Origin: Hydrogenophaga sp.
GTDB taxonomy: Bacteria; Pseudomonadota; Gammaproteobacteria; Burkholderiales; Burkholderiaceae_C
Assembly: GCA_030682835.1 (NCBI GenBank)
Contig: JAUXNG010000063.1
Coordinates: forward strand, 44,094 to 108,093
Reading direction: 5' to 3'
DNA length: 64,000 nt
Position numbers and translations under genes: made by a program. How positions within the stretch are numbered: the first letter of the stretch is position 1; every line of letters begins with the position of its first letter. The notes beneath the pieces are model-generated. The model was not told the DNA's origin and made no database searches. It saw only the letters and a list, made by a program, of their open reading frames with translations. Below are positions 9,825 to 18,769 of this stretch, piece by piece.

Positions 9825-10888
9825 GCGGGGCGGGCCAGCAGGTTCATGCGGCGCAGCAGGCGGCGTTCGCGCTCCACCGTGTCGAGCACGGCCTGGCGGT
9901 AGTCGCGTGTGTTGAGGTAGTCCAGCACCTGATCGTAGCGGGCCAGGGCCTGCTGGTGCCGTTCGCTGAACATGGCGCGCTGAAACACCTCGTGCAGCCG
10001 CTGCACCACCGCCTCGGGCGTGCCGGCCGGCGCGGCCAGGCCCCAGGGCGAGGTGTAGACCGAGTGCTCGTAACCCAGTTCGCGCAGCGTGGGCACCTCG
10101 GGCCAGCGGGCGCTGCGCCGCGCGCTGAAGATGGCGAGCAGGCGGATCTTGCCCTGGTCCACCCAGGGGGCGAAACCGGTGGAGTTGACGCCCGCCATCA
10201 GCTGCGCGCCGGCCACGGCGATCATCTGGTCGGCGGTGCCCTTGTAGGGCACATGCACATAGCGCACCTGGTGCTGCAGCAGGATTTCTTCCATCGCCAG
10301 GTGGGCCGTGGTACCAATGCCTGTGGAACCCACGATCAGCTCGCCGGGATGGCGATGTGCCCAGGCGATCAGATCGGCCAGGCTTTTCCAGGGGCTGCCG
10401 GCCGGCACCAGGATGCCGAATGTGGTGCCCGACACCTGCGCGATCGGGCTGAAATCGGTCACCGGGTTCCACGGCACGTTGTGCATCAGCGCGTGCCGGT
10501 ACACCGTGATGGGCACCTGCCCCAGGGTGTAGCCGTCGGGCTCCGCGGCTTTCAGCAGGTGTGCTACCTGCGTGCCGGCCGCGCCGGGTCGGTTGACGAT
10601 ATAGAAAGGCTGGCCGAGCAGCGGTTCGGCCTCTTCGACCAGCACGCGCAGGGTGAGGTCGGTGGCACCGCCGGCAGGCCAGGGCACGATGAGCTGGATC
10701 GGGCGCGCCGGCCATGGCACCTGGGCCCGTGCCAGGCCGGCGGCAAGAGGCTGCGCACCCGCCAGAGCCCAGCCACCGGCACCCGCCAGCCAGTGCCGCC
10801 GCGTCAGGCCCGGGCCCGCCGTGCCACACGGGGCAAGGGTTTGCCCTGTGTCATTCTTGAACACGGTGTTCAGCCGGGTGTGTCTCAT
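9821..10888 (-). CDS. Bug/TctC-family tripartite tricarboxylate transporter substrate-binding protein
   Basis: WPARPIQLIVPWPAGGATDLTLRVL and KPG/GTADQMIAV...AQLMAGVNS motifs; ATGA overlap with the ATPase gene. Confidence 0.8.
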   Translation of the reverse strand: MRHTRLNTVFKNDTGQTLAPCGTAGPGLTRRHWLAGAGGWALAGAQPLAAGLARAQVPWPARPIQLIVPWPAGGATDLTLRVLVEEAEPLLGQPFYIVNRPGAAGTQVAHLLKAAEPDGYTLGQVPITVYRHALMHNVPWNPVTDFSPIAQVSGTTFGILVPAGSPWKSLADLIAWAHRHPGELIVGSTGIGTTAHLAMEEILLQHQVRYVHVPYKGTADQMIAVAGAQLMAGVNSTGFAPWVDQGKIRLLAIFSARRSARWPEVPTLRELGYEHSVYTSPWGLAAPAGTPEAVVQRLHEVFQRAMFSERHQQALARYDQVLDYLNTRDYRQAVLDTVERERRLLRRMNLLARPA

Positions 10889-10990
10889 CGGTGCGCCTGG
10901 GGGTCTGCGGGACCGCTGTGGGGCGGTGCAGGGGGCTGTTTTGCCCGCCTGTGCGCATCCCGTTGCCATTCTTGTGCCAGCGAGCACGGC

Positions 10991-11005
10991 TGGCACCGTT
11001 TTTGC
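10991..11005 (+). promoter_or_regulatory. Sigma54 promoter TGGCACCGTTTTTGC(A)
   Basis: Near-consensus -24/-12 (TGGCAC-N5-TTGC), GG-N10-GC spacing; upstream of the PQQ-associated operon. Confidence 0.75.
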
Positions 11006-11079
11006 AAAACAGCGTGTGCATGCCCGGCATGCCCAGAGGCCGTGAAGGCCCGAATTCAACTGTTCAGGAGACAACTCGC

Positions 11080-12069
11080 ATGGCCCATCGCGCCGCTTTC
11101 AAGCTTCGCCCTCTGTTCATCGCGCTCTGCGCCAGCGCCGCGGCCATGGCCTCGTCCGCCTGGGCACAGAGCCAGGTCTATGTGTCGAGCGAGAAGGACA
11201 ACAAGGTCTATGTGTTCAACGCGGCCGGTGAGCGCCAGGGCGCCATCGATGTGTGCAAGCGCCCACGCCACATGCTGTTCAGTGCCGACAGGCAATCGAT
11301 CTATGTGTGCTGCGGTGACAGCAACGAACTCGGCATCGTGGACGTGGCCAGCGGCAAGATGACGGGCACGATCCCGCTGGGCGACAGCCCCGAGATATTT
11401 GACCTCAGCCCCGACGGCAAGACCGTGTACGTGTCCATTGAGGACGACAACGTCATGGCTGCCTACGACCTCGCCACGAAGAAGCCGCTGTTTGAGGTGA
11501 AGACTGGTGGCGAGCCCGAGGGTGTGCTGGTGATGCCCGACGGGAAAACCGCCTACGTCACGTCCGAGGTCGCCAACGTGGTCCACCTGATCGACCTGAG
11601 CCAGAAAAAGGTGGTGAAAAACATCAAGGTGGGCAAGCGCCCGCGCCGCTTCGTGCTCGCTAACGATGGTGCCGAGCTCTGGGTGACCAACGAGCTGGAT
11701 GGCACGGTGAGCGTGGTCGACACGAAGACCAACGAGATGAAGCATTCGGTGAAGTTCGAGGTGAAGGGCATGCGCGCGGCAGACATCACGCCGGTGGGCA
11801 TGGTGCTGAGCCCCGACGGCAAGAGCATGTGGGTGGGCCTGGGCAAGGCCAACCATGTGGCGCAGGTCGACGTGGCCAGCCGCACGGTGAATAACCAGGT
11901 GCTGGTGGGGAAGCGCGCCTGGGGCCTGGCCTTCGGTGGCGACGGCAAGACGCTGTACGTGACCAATGGCATGTCCGATGACATGACGCTGGTCGATGCC
12001 ACCACGGCCAAGGCCATGCGCACAGTGCCGGCCGGCCGCGTGCCGCACACCGTGCTGGTCAAGAGATGA
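11080..12069 (+). CDS. PQQ-catabolism-associated YVTN beta-propeller protein
   Basis: Signal peptide then repeated D.KT.YV.....V..ID motifs; operon context. Confidence 0.82.
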   Translation: MAHRAAFKLRPLFIALCASAAAMASSAWAQSQVYVSSEKDNKVYVFNAAGERQGAIDVCKRPRHMLFSADRQSIYVCCGDSNELGIVDVASGKMTGTIPLGDSPEIFDLSPDGKTVYVSIEDDNVMAAYDLATKKPLFEVKTGGEPEGVLVMPDGKTAYVTSEVANVVHLIDLSQKKVVKNIKVGKRPRRFVLANDGAELWVTNELDGTVSVVDTKTNEMKHSVKFEVKGMRAADITPVGMVLSPDGKSMWVGLGKANHVAQVDVASRTVNNQVLVGKRAWGLAFGGDGKTLYVTNGMSDDMTLVDATTAKAMRTVPAGRVPHTVLVKR

Positions 12070-12245
12070 CACCCCCCCGTTGCTTGCTCGCTGCGCGTAG
12101 CCGCATCCCCCCACGGGGGGGCGCACCCAGCGGCCCGGCGAAGCCGGTTCCGCGGGAGCCCTGGGTCGGTCTGTGGCGCGCCTGCTGCCTGGCGCTCCGA
12201 TCGCCTCAGGTCGGGGCCAGACCGGCTCCGCGGGAGGCTTGGTCG
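12066..12245 (+). repeat. Dispersed stop-codon-proximal hairpin repeat (copy 1), with internal 78-bp tandem duplication
   Basis: C/G-run hairpin plus GGCCCGGCGAAGCCGGTTCCGCGGGAG; second unit ACCGGCTCCGCGGGAG 78 bp downstream. Confidence 0.7.
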
Positions 12246-13439
12246 TGTCTGTGGCGCGCTTGCGGTCTGGCGGTGCTGGGTGTGGCGGGTCTGCTCGCTT
12301 TCCCTGCGTTTGCCGCCACCAAGGTCACCGTCGCCGTGGTGTCGCTCGATGGCGATCCGCGCCATGCGGCGCGGCGCCTGGAGCGGGCCTATCCGGGCCA
12401 TCCCACCGGGCGCGCCATCGACGGCGTGAAGCTCGCCGCGGCGGATTCGGCCTTTGAACTGGATGCTGCCGGCATCCAGCTCGAGGTGCGTGATGTGGTG
12501 CTGCCCAACGCAGCCGGCCTCGCTCGCGCGCTGGCGGATCTGAAGGCCGCCAAGGTGCAGCATGTGGTGGCCGACCTGCCCGCGGCGGAATTGCTCGCAC
12601 TGGTGCAGGCCGCGCCCGCCGCGCTGGGCGGTGCGATGGTGTTCAACGCCGGGCTGGACGACGACGCGCTGCGCGGTGCCCAGTGCGCCGCGCACCTGCT
12701 GCACACCTACCCCAGCCGCGCCATGTTGAGCGATGCGCTGGCGCAGTACCTGGCCGCGCGCAACTGGCGCAAGGTGCTTGTGCTGCAGGGGCCACAGCCA
12801 GGGGATGCGCTGCAGGCGGATGCCTTCAGCCGCTCGGCCAAGCGCTACGGCATCAAGGCCACGTCGAGCAAAGCCTTCAAGCTCACCGGCGACCCGCGCG
12901 AGCGCGATTTTGGCAATGTGCGCCTGCTCACCAGCGCCGACCGCGAGCACGAGGTGGTGGCGGTCCTCGACAGCGATGGGGAGTTCGCCCGCACCGTCCC
13001 CTACGCCACCCAGCTGCCGCGCCCCGTCGTGGGCGCTGCCGGCCTGGTGGCCACGCCCTGGCATCCGCAGTGGGAACGCAACGGCGGCCCGCAGCTCAGC
13101 CGCCGCTTTGCCCGGGCCAGCCAGCGGCCCATGAGCGGGCACGACTGGGCCGCCTGGCTGGCGGGCCGCTCGGTGGCGGCGGTGCTCAGCGAACTGCCCA
13201 AGGCGCCAGTGGCGCAACAGCTCAAGGCCCTGCGCGGTGGTGCGGTGGGCGTTGATGGTTTCAAAGGCCCGCGCCTGGGCTTTCGCGCGTGGGACGGTCA
13301 GTTGCGCCAGCCCATCTTCCTGAGCCACGTGGACGGTGTGATCGCGCTGGCGCCGCTCGACGGGGTGTTGCATCCGAAGGAGGTGATGGACACACTCGGT
13401 GTGGACGAATCGGAAAGCACATGCAGACAGCGACCCTGA
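12066..13439 (+). CDS. ABC transporter substrate-binding protein, PQQ-dependent alcohol dehydrogenase system
   Basis: Periplasmic-binding-like fold sequence, contiguous with permease and propeller; N-terminus is within a repeat element, true start uncertain. Confidence 0.75.
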   Translation: MTPPRCLLAARSRIPPRGGAPSGPAKPVPREPWVGLWRACCLALRSPQVGARPAPREAWSCLWRACGLAVLGVAGLLAFPAFAATKVTVAVVSLDGDPRHAARRLERAYPGHPTGRAIDGVKLAAADSAFELDAAGIQLEVRDVVLPNAAGLARALADLKAAKVQHVVADLPAAELLALVQAAPAALGGAMVFNAGLDDDALRGAQCAAHLLHTYPSRAMLSDALAQYLAARNWRKVLVLQGPQPGDALQADAFSRSAKRYGIKATSSKAFKLTGDPRERDFGNVRLLTSADREHEVVAVLDSDGEFARTVPYATQLPRPVVGAAGLVATPWHPQWERNGGPQLSRRFARASQRPMSGHDWAAWLAGRSVAAVLSELPKAPVAQQLKALRGGAVGVDGFKGPRLGFRAWDGQLRQPIFLSHVDGVIALAPLDGVLHPKEVMDTLGVDESESTCRQRP

Positions 13440-14254
13440 GCACCTCTTACCCCGCGCCGGGCCGCGTGGCCCACCTGCTGCGCGCGCTGCGCGCCGTGGT
13501 GGGCCGTGAGATCGGGCGTTTCCTGCGCCAGCCCTCGCGCCTGGGTTCGGCGCTGGTGCGCCCGCTGCTGTGGTTCGTGGTGTTCTCGGCCGGGTTTCAC
13601 AACGTGTTCGGCGTGGCCATCGTGCCGCCCTACGAAACCTACATCGAATACAAGGCCTACATGGTGCCCGGCCTGCTGGGCATGGTGGCGCTGTTCAACG
13701 GCATGCAGAGTTCGCTCTCCATGGTCTACGACCGCGAGATGGGCGTGATGCGCCTGCTGCTCACCGCGCCGCTGGCGCGAGGCTGGCTGCTCGCCTTCAA
13801 GCTGCTGGCGGGCACCGCGCTCTCGGTGCTGCAGATGGCGGTGTTCCTGGCGATTGCCTGGGCCTTCGGGGTGGACACGCCCTGGGCCTACCTGCCCGGC
13901 CTGCTGCTGGCCATGGCCTGCGGCGCCACCATGCTGGCTGCGCTCGGGTTGATGCTCTCGGTGTATGTGCGCCAGCTGGAAAATTTCGCGGGCACCATGA
14001 ACTTCGTGATTTTTCCCATGTTCTTCATCAGCTCGGCCTTGTACCCACTGTGGAAGCTGGAAGAGTCAGGCGCCTGGTGGTTGTTGAAGCTGGCCGAGTT
14101 CAACCCCTTCACCCACGCGGTGGAGGCGATCCGTTTTGCTTCGGTGGGCCAGTTCAACCCCCTGGCCTGGGCGGTGGTGCTGCTGTGCGGCACGGCTTTC
14201 TTTGTGCTGGCGCTGCGCGGCTACGACCCGCAGCGCGGCTGGAGCAGAAGATGA
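13421..14254 (+). CDS. ABC-2 type transporter permease (PQQ-associated system)
   Basis: Six TM segments, YETYIEYKAYMVPGLLGMVALFNGMQSSLSMVYDREMGVMRLLLTAPL. Confidence 0.85.
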   Translation: MQTATLSTSYPAPGRVAHLLRALRAVVGREIGRFLRQPSRLGSALVRPLLWFVVFSAGFHNVFGVAIVPPYETYIEYKAYMVPGLLGMVALFNGMQSSLSMVYDREMGVMRLLLTAPLARGWLLAFKLLAGTALSVLQMAVFLAIAWAFGVDTPWAYLPGLLLAMACGATMLAALGLMLSVYVRQLENFAGTMNFVIFPMFFISSALYPLWKLEESGAWWLLKLAEFNPFTHAVEAIRFASVGQFNPLAWAVVLLCGTAFFVLALRGYDPQRGWSRR

Positions 14255-14345
14255 CCCCCTGCGCCGCTTCGCGTCTTCCCCCCGCAAGGGGGACGGTGCC
14301 CTGTGGCCCGTCCTGAGCTTGTCGAAGGGCGGTTCCACCGCATCC
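14255..14345 (+). repeat. Dispersed stop-proximal repeat (copy 2) plus GCCC-GTCCTGAGCTTGTCGAA-GGGC palindrome
   Basis: CCCCCTGCGCCGCTTCGCG..CCCCCCGCAAGGGGG immediately after the permease stop. Confidence 0.7.
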
Positions 14346-14390
14346 TGGGTTGGGACACGCGCCCCGGCCTATTTATTGAGGCTTGTGAAC

Positions 14391-15191
14391 ATGCACCTGT
14401 TGACTTCTCGACGTGATCTTTTGCTGCTCGGTGCCGGCCTCGTGTGTGGACGATCCATTAAGGCCCAGGACGACCAGACCGGCGGTGACCCGCTGGGGTC
14501 CATGCAGTACCCGAGCCTGCGCGAGCAAACGATAGGCAAGGCCACGGCCCGGTTCTCGGACGCGGTGATTGTCCGGGGCCCCGCCTTTGCCGACGACGCC
14601 ATGAATGTGCCGCTGCTGGTCGACGCGCGCGGGCTCGACAAGTCGGGCGGGGGCGTGGCGCGCATCCGCGTGGCGGTGGACCGCAACCCGGTGCGCGCCG
14701 TGCTCGATTTCGAGCCCATGCGCGCGCTGCCCATGCTGGCGTTTCGTATCCGGCTGGAGCAGGCCTCACCGGTGCGGGCTTTTGTGCAGACGCGCGACGG
14801 CGAGTGGCATGTGGGCAGCACCTGGGTGCAGGCCGCGGGTGGTGGCTGCACCGTGCCGGGGGCGACGCGCGCCGACGGTTCGTGGAGCCGCACCCTGAAC
14901 CAGGTGCAGGCGCGTTTCTTCAACAACGTGCTGGAAGGCAGCCGGCGCCTGCGCGTGCGGGTGATGCACCCCATGGACACGGGGCTGGTGGCGGGCATCC
15001 CGGCCTTCTACATCGAAGACCTGCAGCTGGTGGATGGCGCGGGGCAGGTGTGGTGGCGCCTGGCCCTCCACGAGCCGGTGTCCGAGAACCCGCTCATCAC
15101 CTTCGAGCTGCCGCCGCAACCCGTCAGCGGACTGCGCCTGGTGGGCCGCGACAACAACGGCAACCGCATCGACGCCGAGGTGGTGGCATGA
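14391..15191 (+). CDS. Quinoprotein dehydrogenase-associated SoxYZ-like carrier protein
   Basis: SoxY-like and SoxZ-like domains in tandem (GGGCTVPGA; HPMDTGLVAGIPAFYIEDL); context. Confidence 0.8.
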   Translation: MHLLTSRRDLLLLGAGLVCGRSIKAQDDQTGGDPLGSMQYPSLREQTIGKATARFSDAVIVRGPAFADDAMNVPLLVDARGLDKSGGGVARIRVAVDRNPVRAVLDFEPMRALPMLAFRIRLEQASPVRAFVQTRDGEWHVGSTWVQAAGGGCTVPGATRADGSWSRTLNQVQARFFNNVLEGSRRLRVRVMHPMDTGLVAGIPAFYIEDLQLVDGAGQVWWRLALHEPVSENPLITFELPPQPVSGLRLVGRDNNGNRIDAEVVA

Positions 15192-15275
15192 GCCCCCACG
15201 CTCCACCGCTGCGCGGGTCGCTGCCCCCCAGGGGGGCTGATCCGGCTTGGGGCGGCCCGGCGTCGGATCGGAGGT
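15188..15275 (+). repeat. Dispersed stop-proximal repeat (copy 3), overlapping the N-terminus of the metallohydrolase ORF
   Basis: CCGCTGCGCGGGTCGCTGCCCCCCAGGGGGGCTGATCCGGC. Confidence 0.6.
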
Positions 15276-16279
15276 CCTTTCGGGTGAGGTGTCTGCTGGG
15301 AGGGCTGCTGGCCCTGGCGGCCAGTGGAGCGTTGGCTCAGTCCGTGCCGGTGCCGCCGTTCGTCTCGAAACCCGACATGGCGCGGCTGGACTACGACCTG
15401 CAGCCGCGCCAGATCGCGCCCGGCACCTGGGTGATCGAGGGCGCGGTGGCCGACTTCACGCGCGCCAACGGCTGCAACATCATCAACACCGCCTTCATCG
15501 CCACCGGCGCGGGTGTGGTGGTCATCAACACCGGCCCCTCGCGGCGTTACGGCGAGCAGCAGCGCCAGGCCATCGAACGCGTCACGCGCGAGCCGGTGCT
15601 GCATGTGTTCAACCTGAACCTGCACCCCGATTACTTCTTCGGTAACCAGGCCTGGGGCGACCGCCCCACGCAGGCGCTGACCGGCAGCATCGCCGGCATG
15701 CAGGCCGAAGGCCCGAGCTACGCCGACAACCTCTACCGGCTGTGCGGCGACTGGATGCAGGCCACCGAGTCCACCCCCGCGCGGCAGCCCATCGACCCCA
15801 ACACGCTGCCGCAGCCCTTGCGACTGGGCCAGCACGTGCTTGAACTGCACCGCCTGGACGGCCACACCGCCGATGACCTGGTGCTGCTGGACCGCAGGAC
15901 CGGCGTGCTGTTCGCCGGCGGCCTGGTCTTCGCCAACCGCGTGCCGACCACGCCACATGCCGACCTGCCGCGCTGGCTCGCCAGCCTGGACACGCTGGAG
16001 CGCTGGCTCGCCAATGGCACGGCGCGCCAGGTGGTGCCGAGTCACGGCCCGGTGCACAGCGGTACCGCCGGCGTGCAGCAGACGCGCGACTGGCTGCGCT
16101 GGCTGGGTGACACCTTGCAGGGCAGTGCCGAACGTGGGCTCGATCTGAACGAGGTGCTGCGGCTGCCCGTGCCCGATCGTTTTGCGCGCTGGGCCGCCCA
16201 GCCCGCCGAGCTGCACCGCAGCCTGACGCAGTGGTACCCCCTGCACGAGCAGCGCGTTCTCGCTGCGCCTGCGCGCTGA
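15188..16279 (+). CDS. Quinoprotein relay system zinc metallohydrolase (MBL fold) 1
   Basis: MBL-fold sequence (VVVINTGPSRRYGEQQR; NLHPDYFFGNQAW; DLVLLDRRTGVLFAGGLVF; PSHGPV); ATGA overlap with SoxYZ-like gene. Confidence 0.8.
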   Translation: MSPHAPPLRGSLPPRGADPAWGGPASDRRSFRVRCLLGGLLALAASGALAQSVPVPPFVSKPDMARLDYDLQPRQIAPGTWVIEGAVADFTRANGCNIINTAFIATGAGVVVINTGPSRRYGEQQRQAIERVTREPVLHVFNLNLHPDYFFGNQAWGDRPTQALTGSIAGMQAEGPSYADNLYRLCGDWMQATESTPARQPIDPNTLPQPLRLGQHVLELHRLDGHTADDLVLLDRRTGVLFAGGLVFANRVPTTPHADLPRWLASLDTLERWLANGTARQVVPSHGPVHSGTAGVQQTRDWLRWLGDTLQGSAERGLDLNEVLRLPVPDRFARWAAQPAELHRSLTQWYPLHEQRVLAAPAR

Positions 16280-16302
16280 GCCCGGCGCCATCCGCCGGGT
16301 TG

Positions 16303-16344
16303 TGACACCCGATCCGGGTGTTGACACATTTTTGAACAGTGTCA
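16303..16344. promoter_or_regulatory. Cluster of TGACAC/GTGTCA half-sites (candidate UAS)
   Basis: TGACAC at 16303 and 16322, GTGTCA at 16339; about 100-140 bp upstream of the sigma54 promoter. Confidence 0.4.
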
Positions 16345-16441
16345 CGGGGGGGACCCGGCGCCTGAACACCCATGTGCGCCATTCACCCGAAAAAGCGGCC
16401 TGCGCGCCTCGCCGGACGGCCTGAAATGTCACACAAAAAGC

Positions 16442-16456
16442 TGGCATAGATGTTGC
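16442..16456 (+). promoter_or_regulatory. Sigma54 promoter TGGCATAGATGTTGC
   Basis: GG-N10-GC upstream of the quinoprotein alcohol dehydrogenase. Confidence 0.7.
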
Positions 16457-16566
16457 CAATTCCTTCACTGTGGACGCCACGGACCGGAGGGTCGGGCAAT
16501 CACGCACGGCCGGGCAGCCCGCACGGACGCCGCCATCAACCTCACGAACGAGCAGGAGACAACACT

Positions 16567-18288
16567 GTGAAACGCACCCTCATCAGCCTATTGGTCATGG
16601 CCGCTACGGCCAGTGTCGGCGCCCAAGGCGTGACCGACGCCATGATCGCCAACGACGCCACCACCACGGACAACGTCCTGAGCTGGGGCCTGGGTACACA
16701 AGGCCAGCGCTACTCGCCGCTGACCGGGATCAATGGCCGCACGGTCAGCAAGCTGGTGCCCGTGTGGTCCATGTCGTTCGGGGGGGAGAAGCAGCGCGGC
16801 CAGCAGTCGCAGCCGCTGGTGCACAACGGCAAGATGTTCGTGACCGCTTCCTACTCGCGCATCTACGCGGTGGACACCAAGACCGGCCAGAAGCTCTGGA
16901 AGTACGAGCACCGCCTGCCCGAAGGCATCATGCCCTGCTGCGACGTGATCAACCGCGGCGCGGCGCTGTACGACAACCTCGTCATCTTCGGCACGCTGGA
17001 CGCGCAGCTGGTGGCGCTCGACCAGAACACCGGCAAGGTGGTGTGGCGCGAGAAGATCGACGACTACAGCGCGGGCTACAGCTACACCGCCGCTCCGCTG
17101 ATCGCCGAAGGCCTGCTCATCACCGGCCTGTCGGGCGGTGAATTCGGCGTGGTGGGCCGCGTGGAAGCGCGCGACCCCAAGACCGGCAAGATGGTGTGGG
17201 TGCGCCCGGTGGTGGAAGGCCACATGGGCTACAAGGATGGCAAGGAAAACGGCGTCACCGGCATGACCAACGCCTCGTGGCCGGGCGAGACCTGGAAGAC
17301 CGGTGGCTCGGCCCCATGGCTGGGCGGCACCTACGATCCCAAGACCCAGCTGGTGTATTTCGGCACCGGCAACCCCGGCCCGTGGAACAGCCATGTGCGC
17401 AAGGGTGACAACCTCTATTCAGCGTCCACCGTGGCTATCGACCCGAAAACCGGGCAGATCGTGTGGCACTACCAGAACACGCCCAACGACGGCTGGGACT
17501 ACGACGGTGTGAACGAGTTCGTCACCTTCGACATGGACGGCAAGCGCATGGGCGCCAAGGCCGACCGCAACGGCTTCTTCTATGTGAACGACGCGGCCAC
17601 CGGCAAGCTGGTCAACGCCTTCCCCTTCGTGAAGAAGGTGACCTGGGCCACCGGCATCGACCTCAAGACCGGTCGCCCCAACTTCGACGACGCCAACCGC
17701 CCCGGTGACCCCACGGCCGCCGGCGGCGACGGCACCAAGGGCAAGGCGGTGTTCTCCGCGCCGGGCTTCCTGGGCGGCAAGAACCAGATGCCCATGGCCT
17801 ACAGCCCCAAGACCGGCCTGTTCTATGTGCCCACCAACGAATGGGGCATGGAAATCTGGAACGAGCCCATCACCTACAAAAAGGGTGCGGCGTTCCTGGG
17901 CGCCGGCTTCACCATCAAGCCGCTGTTCGAGGACCACATCGGTTCGCTGCGCGCGATCGACCCCAAGACCGGCAAGGTGGCTTGGGAAGTGAAGAACAAC
18001 GCTCCCCTGTGGGGCGGTGTGCTGGTCGCAGGCGACCTGGTGTTCTGGGGCACGCCCGAGGGTTACCTGAAGGCGGCCGATGCCAAGTCTGGCAAGGAAG
18101 TGTGGAAGTTCCAGACCGGCTCGGGCGTGGTGGCACCTCCCATCACCTGGACCGAAGGCGGCGATCAGTACGTGAGCGTGGTCTCGGGCTGGGGCGGTGC
18201 GGTGCCGTTGTGGGGCGGCGAGGTGGCCAAGAAGGTCAACTTCCTGGAGCAGGGCGGTTCCGTGTGGACCTTCAAGCTGATGAAGTGA
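16567..18288 (+). CDS. PQQ-dependent alcohol dehydrogenase, predicted lanthanide-dependent (PedH/ExaF-like)
   Basis: Quinoprotein ADH fold, vicinal Cys pair [29 protein letters not shown], and W-D-Y-D-G-V-N at residues 310-316. Confidence 0.92.
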   Translation: MKRTLISLLVMAATASVGAQGVTDAMIANDATTTDNVLSWGLGTQGQRYSPLTGINGRTVSKLVPVWSMSFGGEKQRGQQSQPLVHNGKMFVTASYSRIYAVDTKTGQKLWKYEHRLPEGIMPCCDVINRGAALYDNLVIFGTLDAQLVALDQNTGKVVWREKIDDYSAGYSYTAAPLIAEGLLITGLSGGEFGVVGRVEARDPKTGKMVWVRPVVEGHMGYKDGKENGVTGMTNASWPGETWKTGGSAPWLGGTYDPKTQLVYFGTGNPGPWNSHVRKGDNLYSASTVAIDPKTGQIVWHYQNTPNDGWDYDGVNEFVTFDMDGKRMGAKADRNGFFYVNDAATGKLVNAFPFVKKVTWATGIDLKTGRPNFDDANRPGDPTAAGGDGTKGKAVFSAPGFLGGKNQMPMAYSPKTGLFYVPTNEWGMEIWNEPITYKKGAAFLGAGFTIKPLFEDHIGSLRAIDPKTGKVAWEVKNNAPLWGGVLVAGDLVFWGTPEGYLKAADAKSGKEVWKFQTGSGVVAPPITWTEGGDQYVSVVSGWGGAVPLWGGEVAKKVNFLEQGGSVWTFKLMK

Positions 18289-18345
18289 TGGCCCCCTGCG
18301 CCGCTGCGCAGTGCGCCCCCTGAGGGGATCACCACCGCCATCTGG
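18286..18345 (+). repeat. Dispersed stop-proximal repeat (copy 4)
   Basis: TGATGGCCCCCTGCGCCGCTGCGCAGTGCGCCCCCTGAGGGG starting at the ADH stop codon. Confidence 0.65.
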
Positions 18346-18445
18346 CTGGGCCAGATGACGGCGTGCGCGGGACGGGGACATCCCGGCTGAACGGCTGGAG
18401 ACTTCCCCGTCCTTTTTCTTTCCTGTCGATTTCTGGTTTCCGATC

Positions 18446-18769
18446 ATGCGTACTCTTCTGCTCCTGACTTCCAGCCTTCTCTTCGCCACGGGCGCTGCGC
18501 ACGCGGTGAACGAGGCCGCCGCGCTGGAACTGGCCAAGAACAACGGCTGCCTGTCCTGCCACTCGGCCAAGGAAAAGGTGGTCGGCCCGGCCTTCAGCAC
18601 CATCGCCGAGAAATACAAGGACGACAAGGACGCCGTCGCTTCGCTGGCGCAGTCCATCCAGTACGGCTCCAAGGGCAAATGGGGCCGCGTGCCCATGCCT
18701 GCCCACCCCGGCATGAGCGCCGGCGACATCAAGACCGTTGCGCAGTGGGTGATGACCATCAAGCCATGA
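18446..18769 (+). CDS. Small c-type cytochrome (c551/c552-like)
   Basis: Signal peptide, CLSCH heme motif, VPMPAHPGMS distal Met. Confidence 0.88.
   Translation: MRTLLLLTSSLLFATGAAHAVNEAAALELAKNNGCLSCHSAKEKVVGPAFSTIAEKYKDDKDAVASLAQSIQYGSKGKWGRVPMPAHPGMSAGDIKTVAQWVMTIKP

Noticed and set aside
9825-10829. N-terminal part of the 580-aa ORF containing the ABC ATPase
   Set aside because: Frame-shadow of the Bug-family binding protein; ATPase homology begins at MTDDLLNARD (9824).
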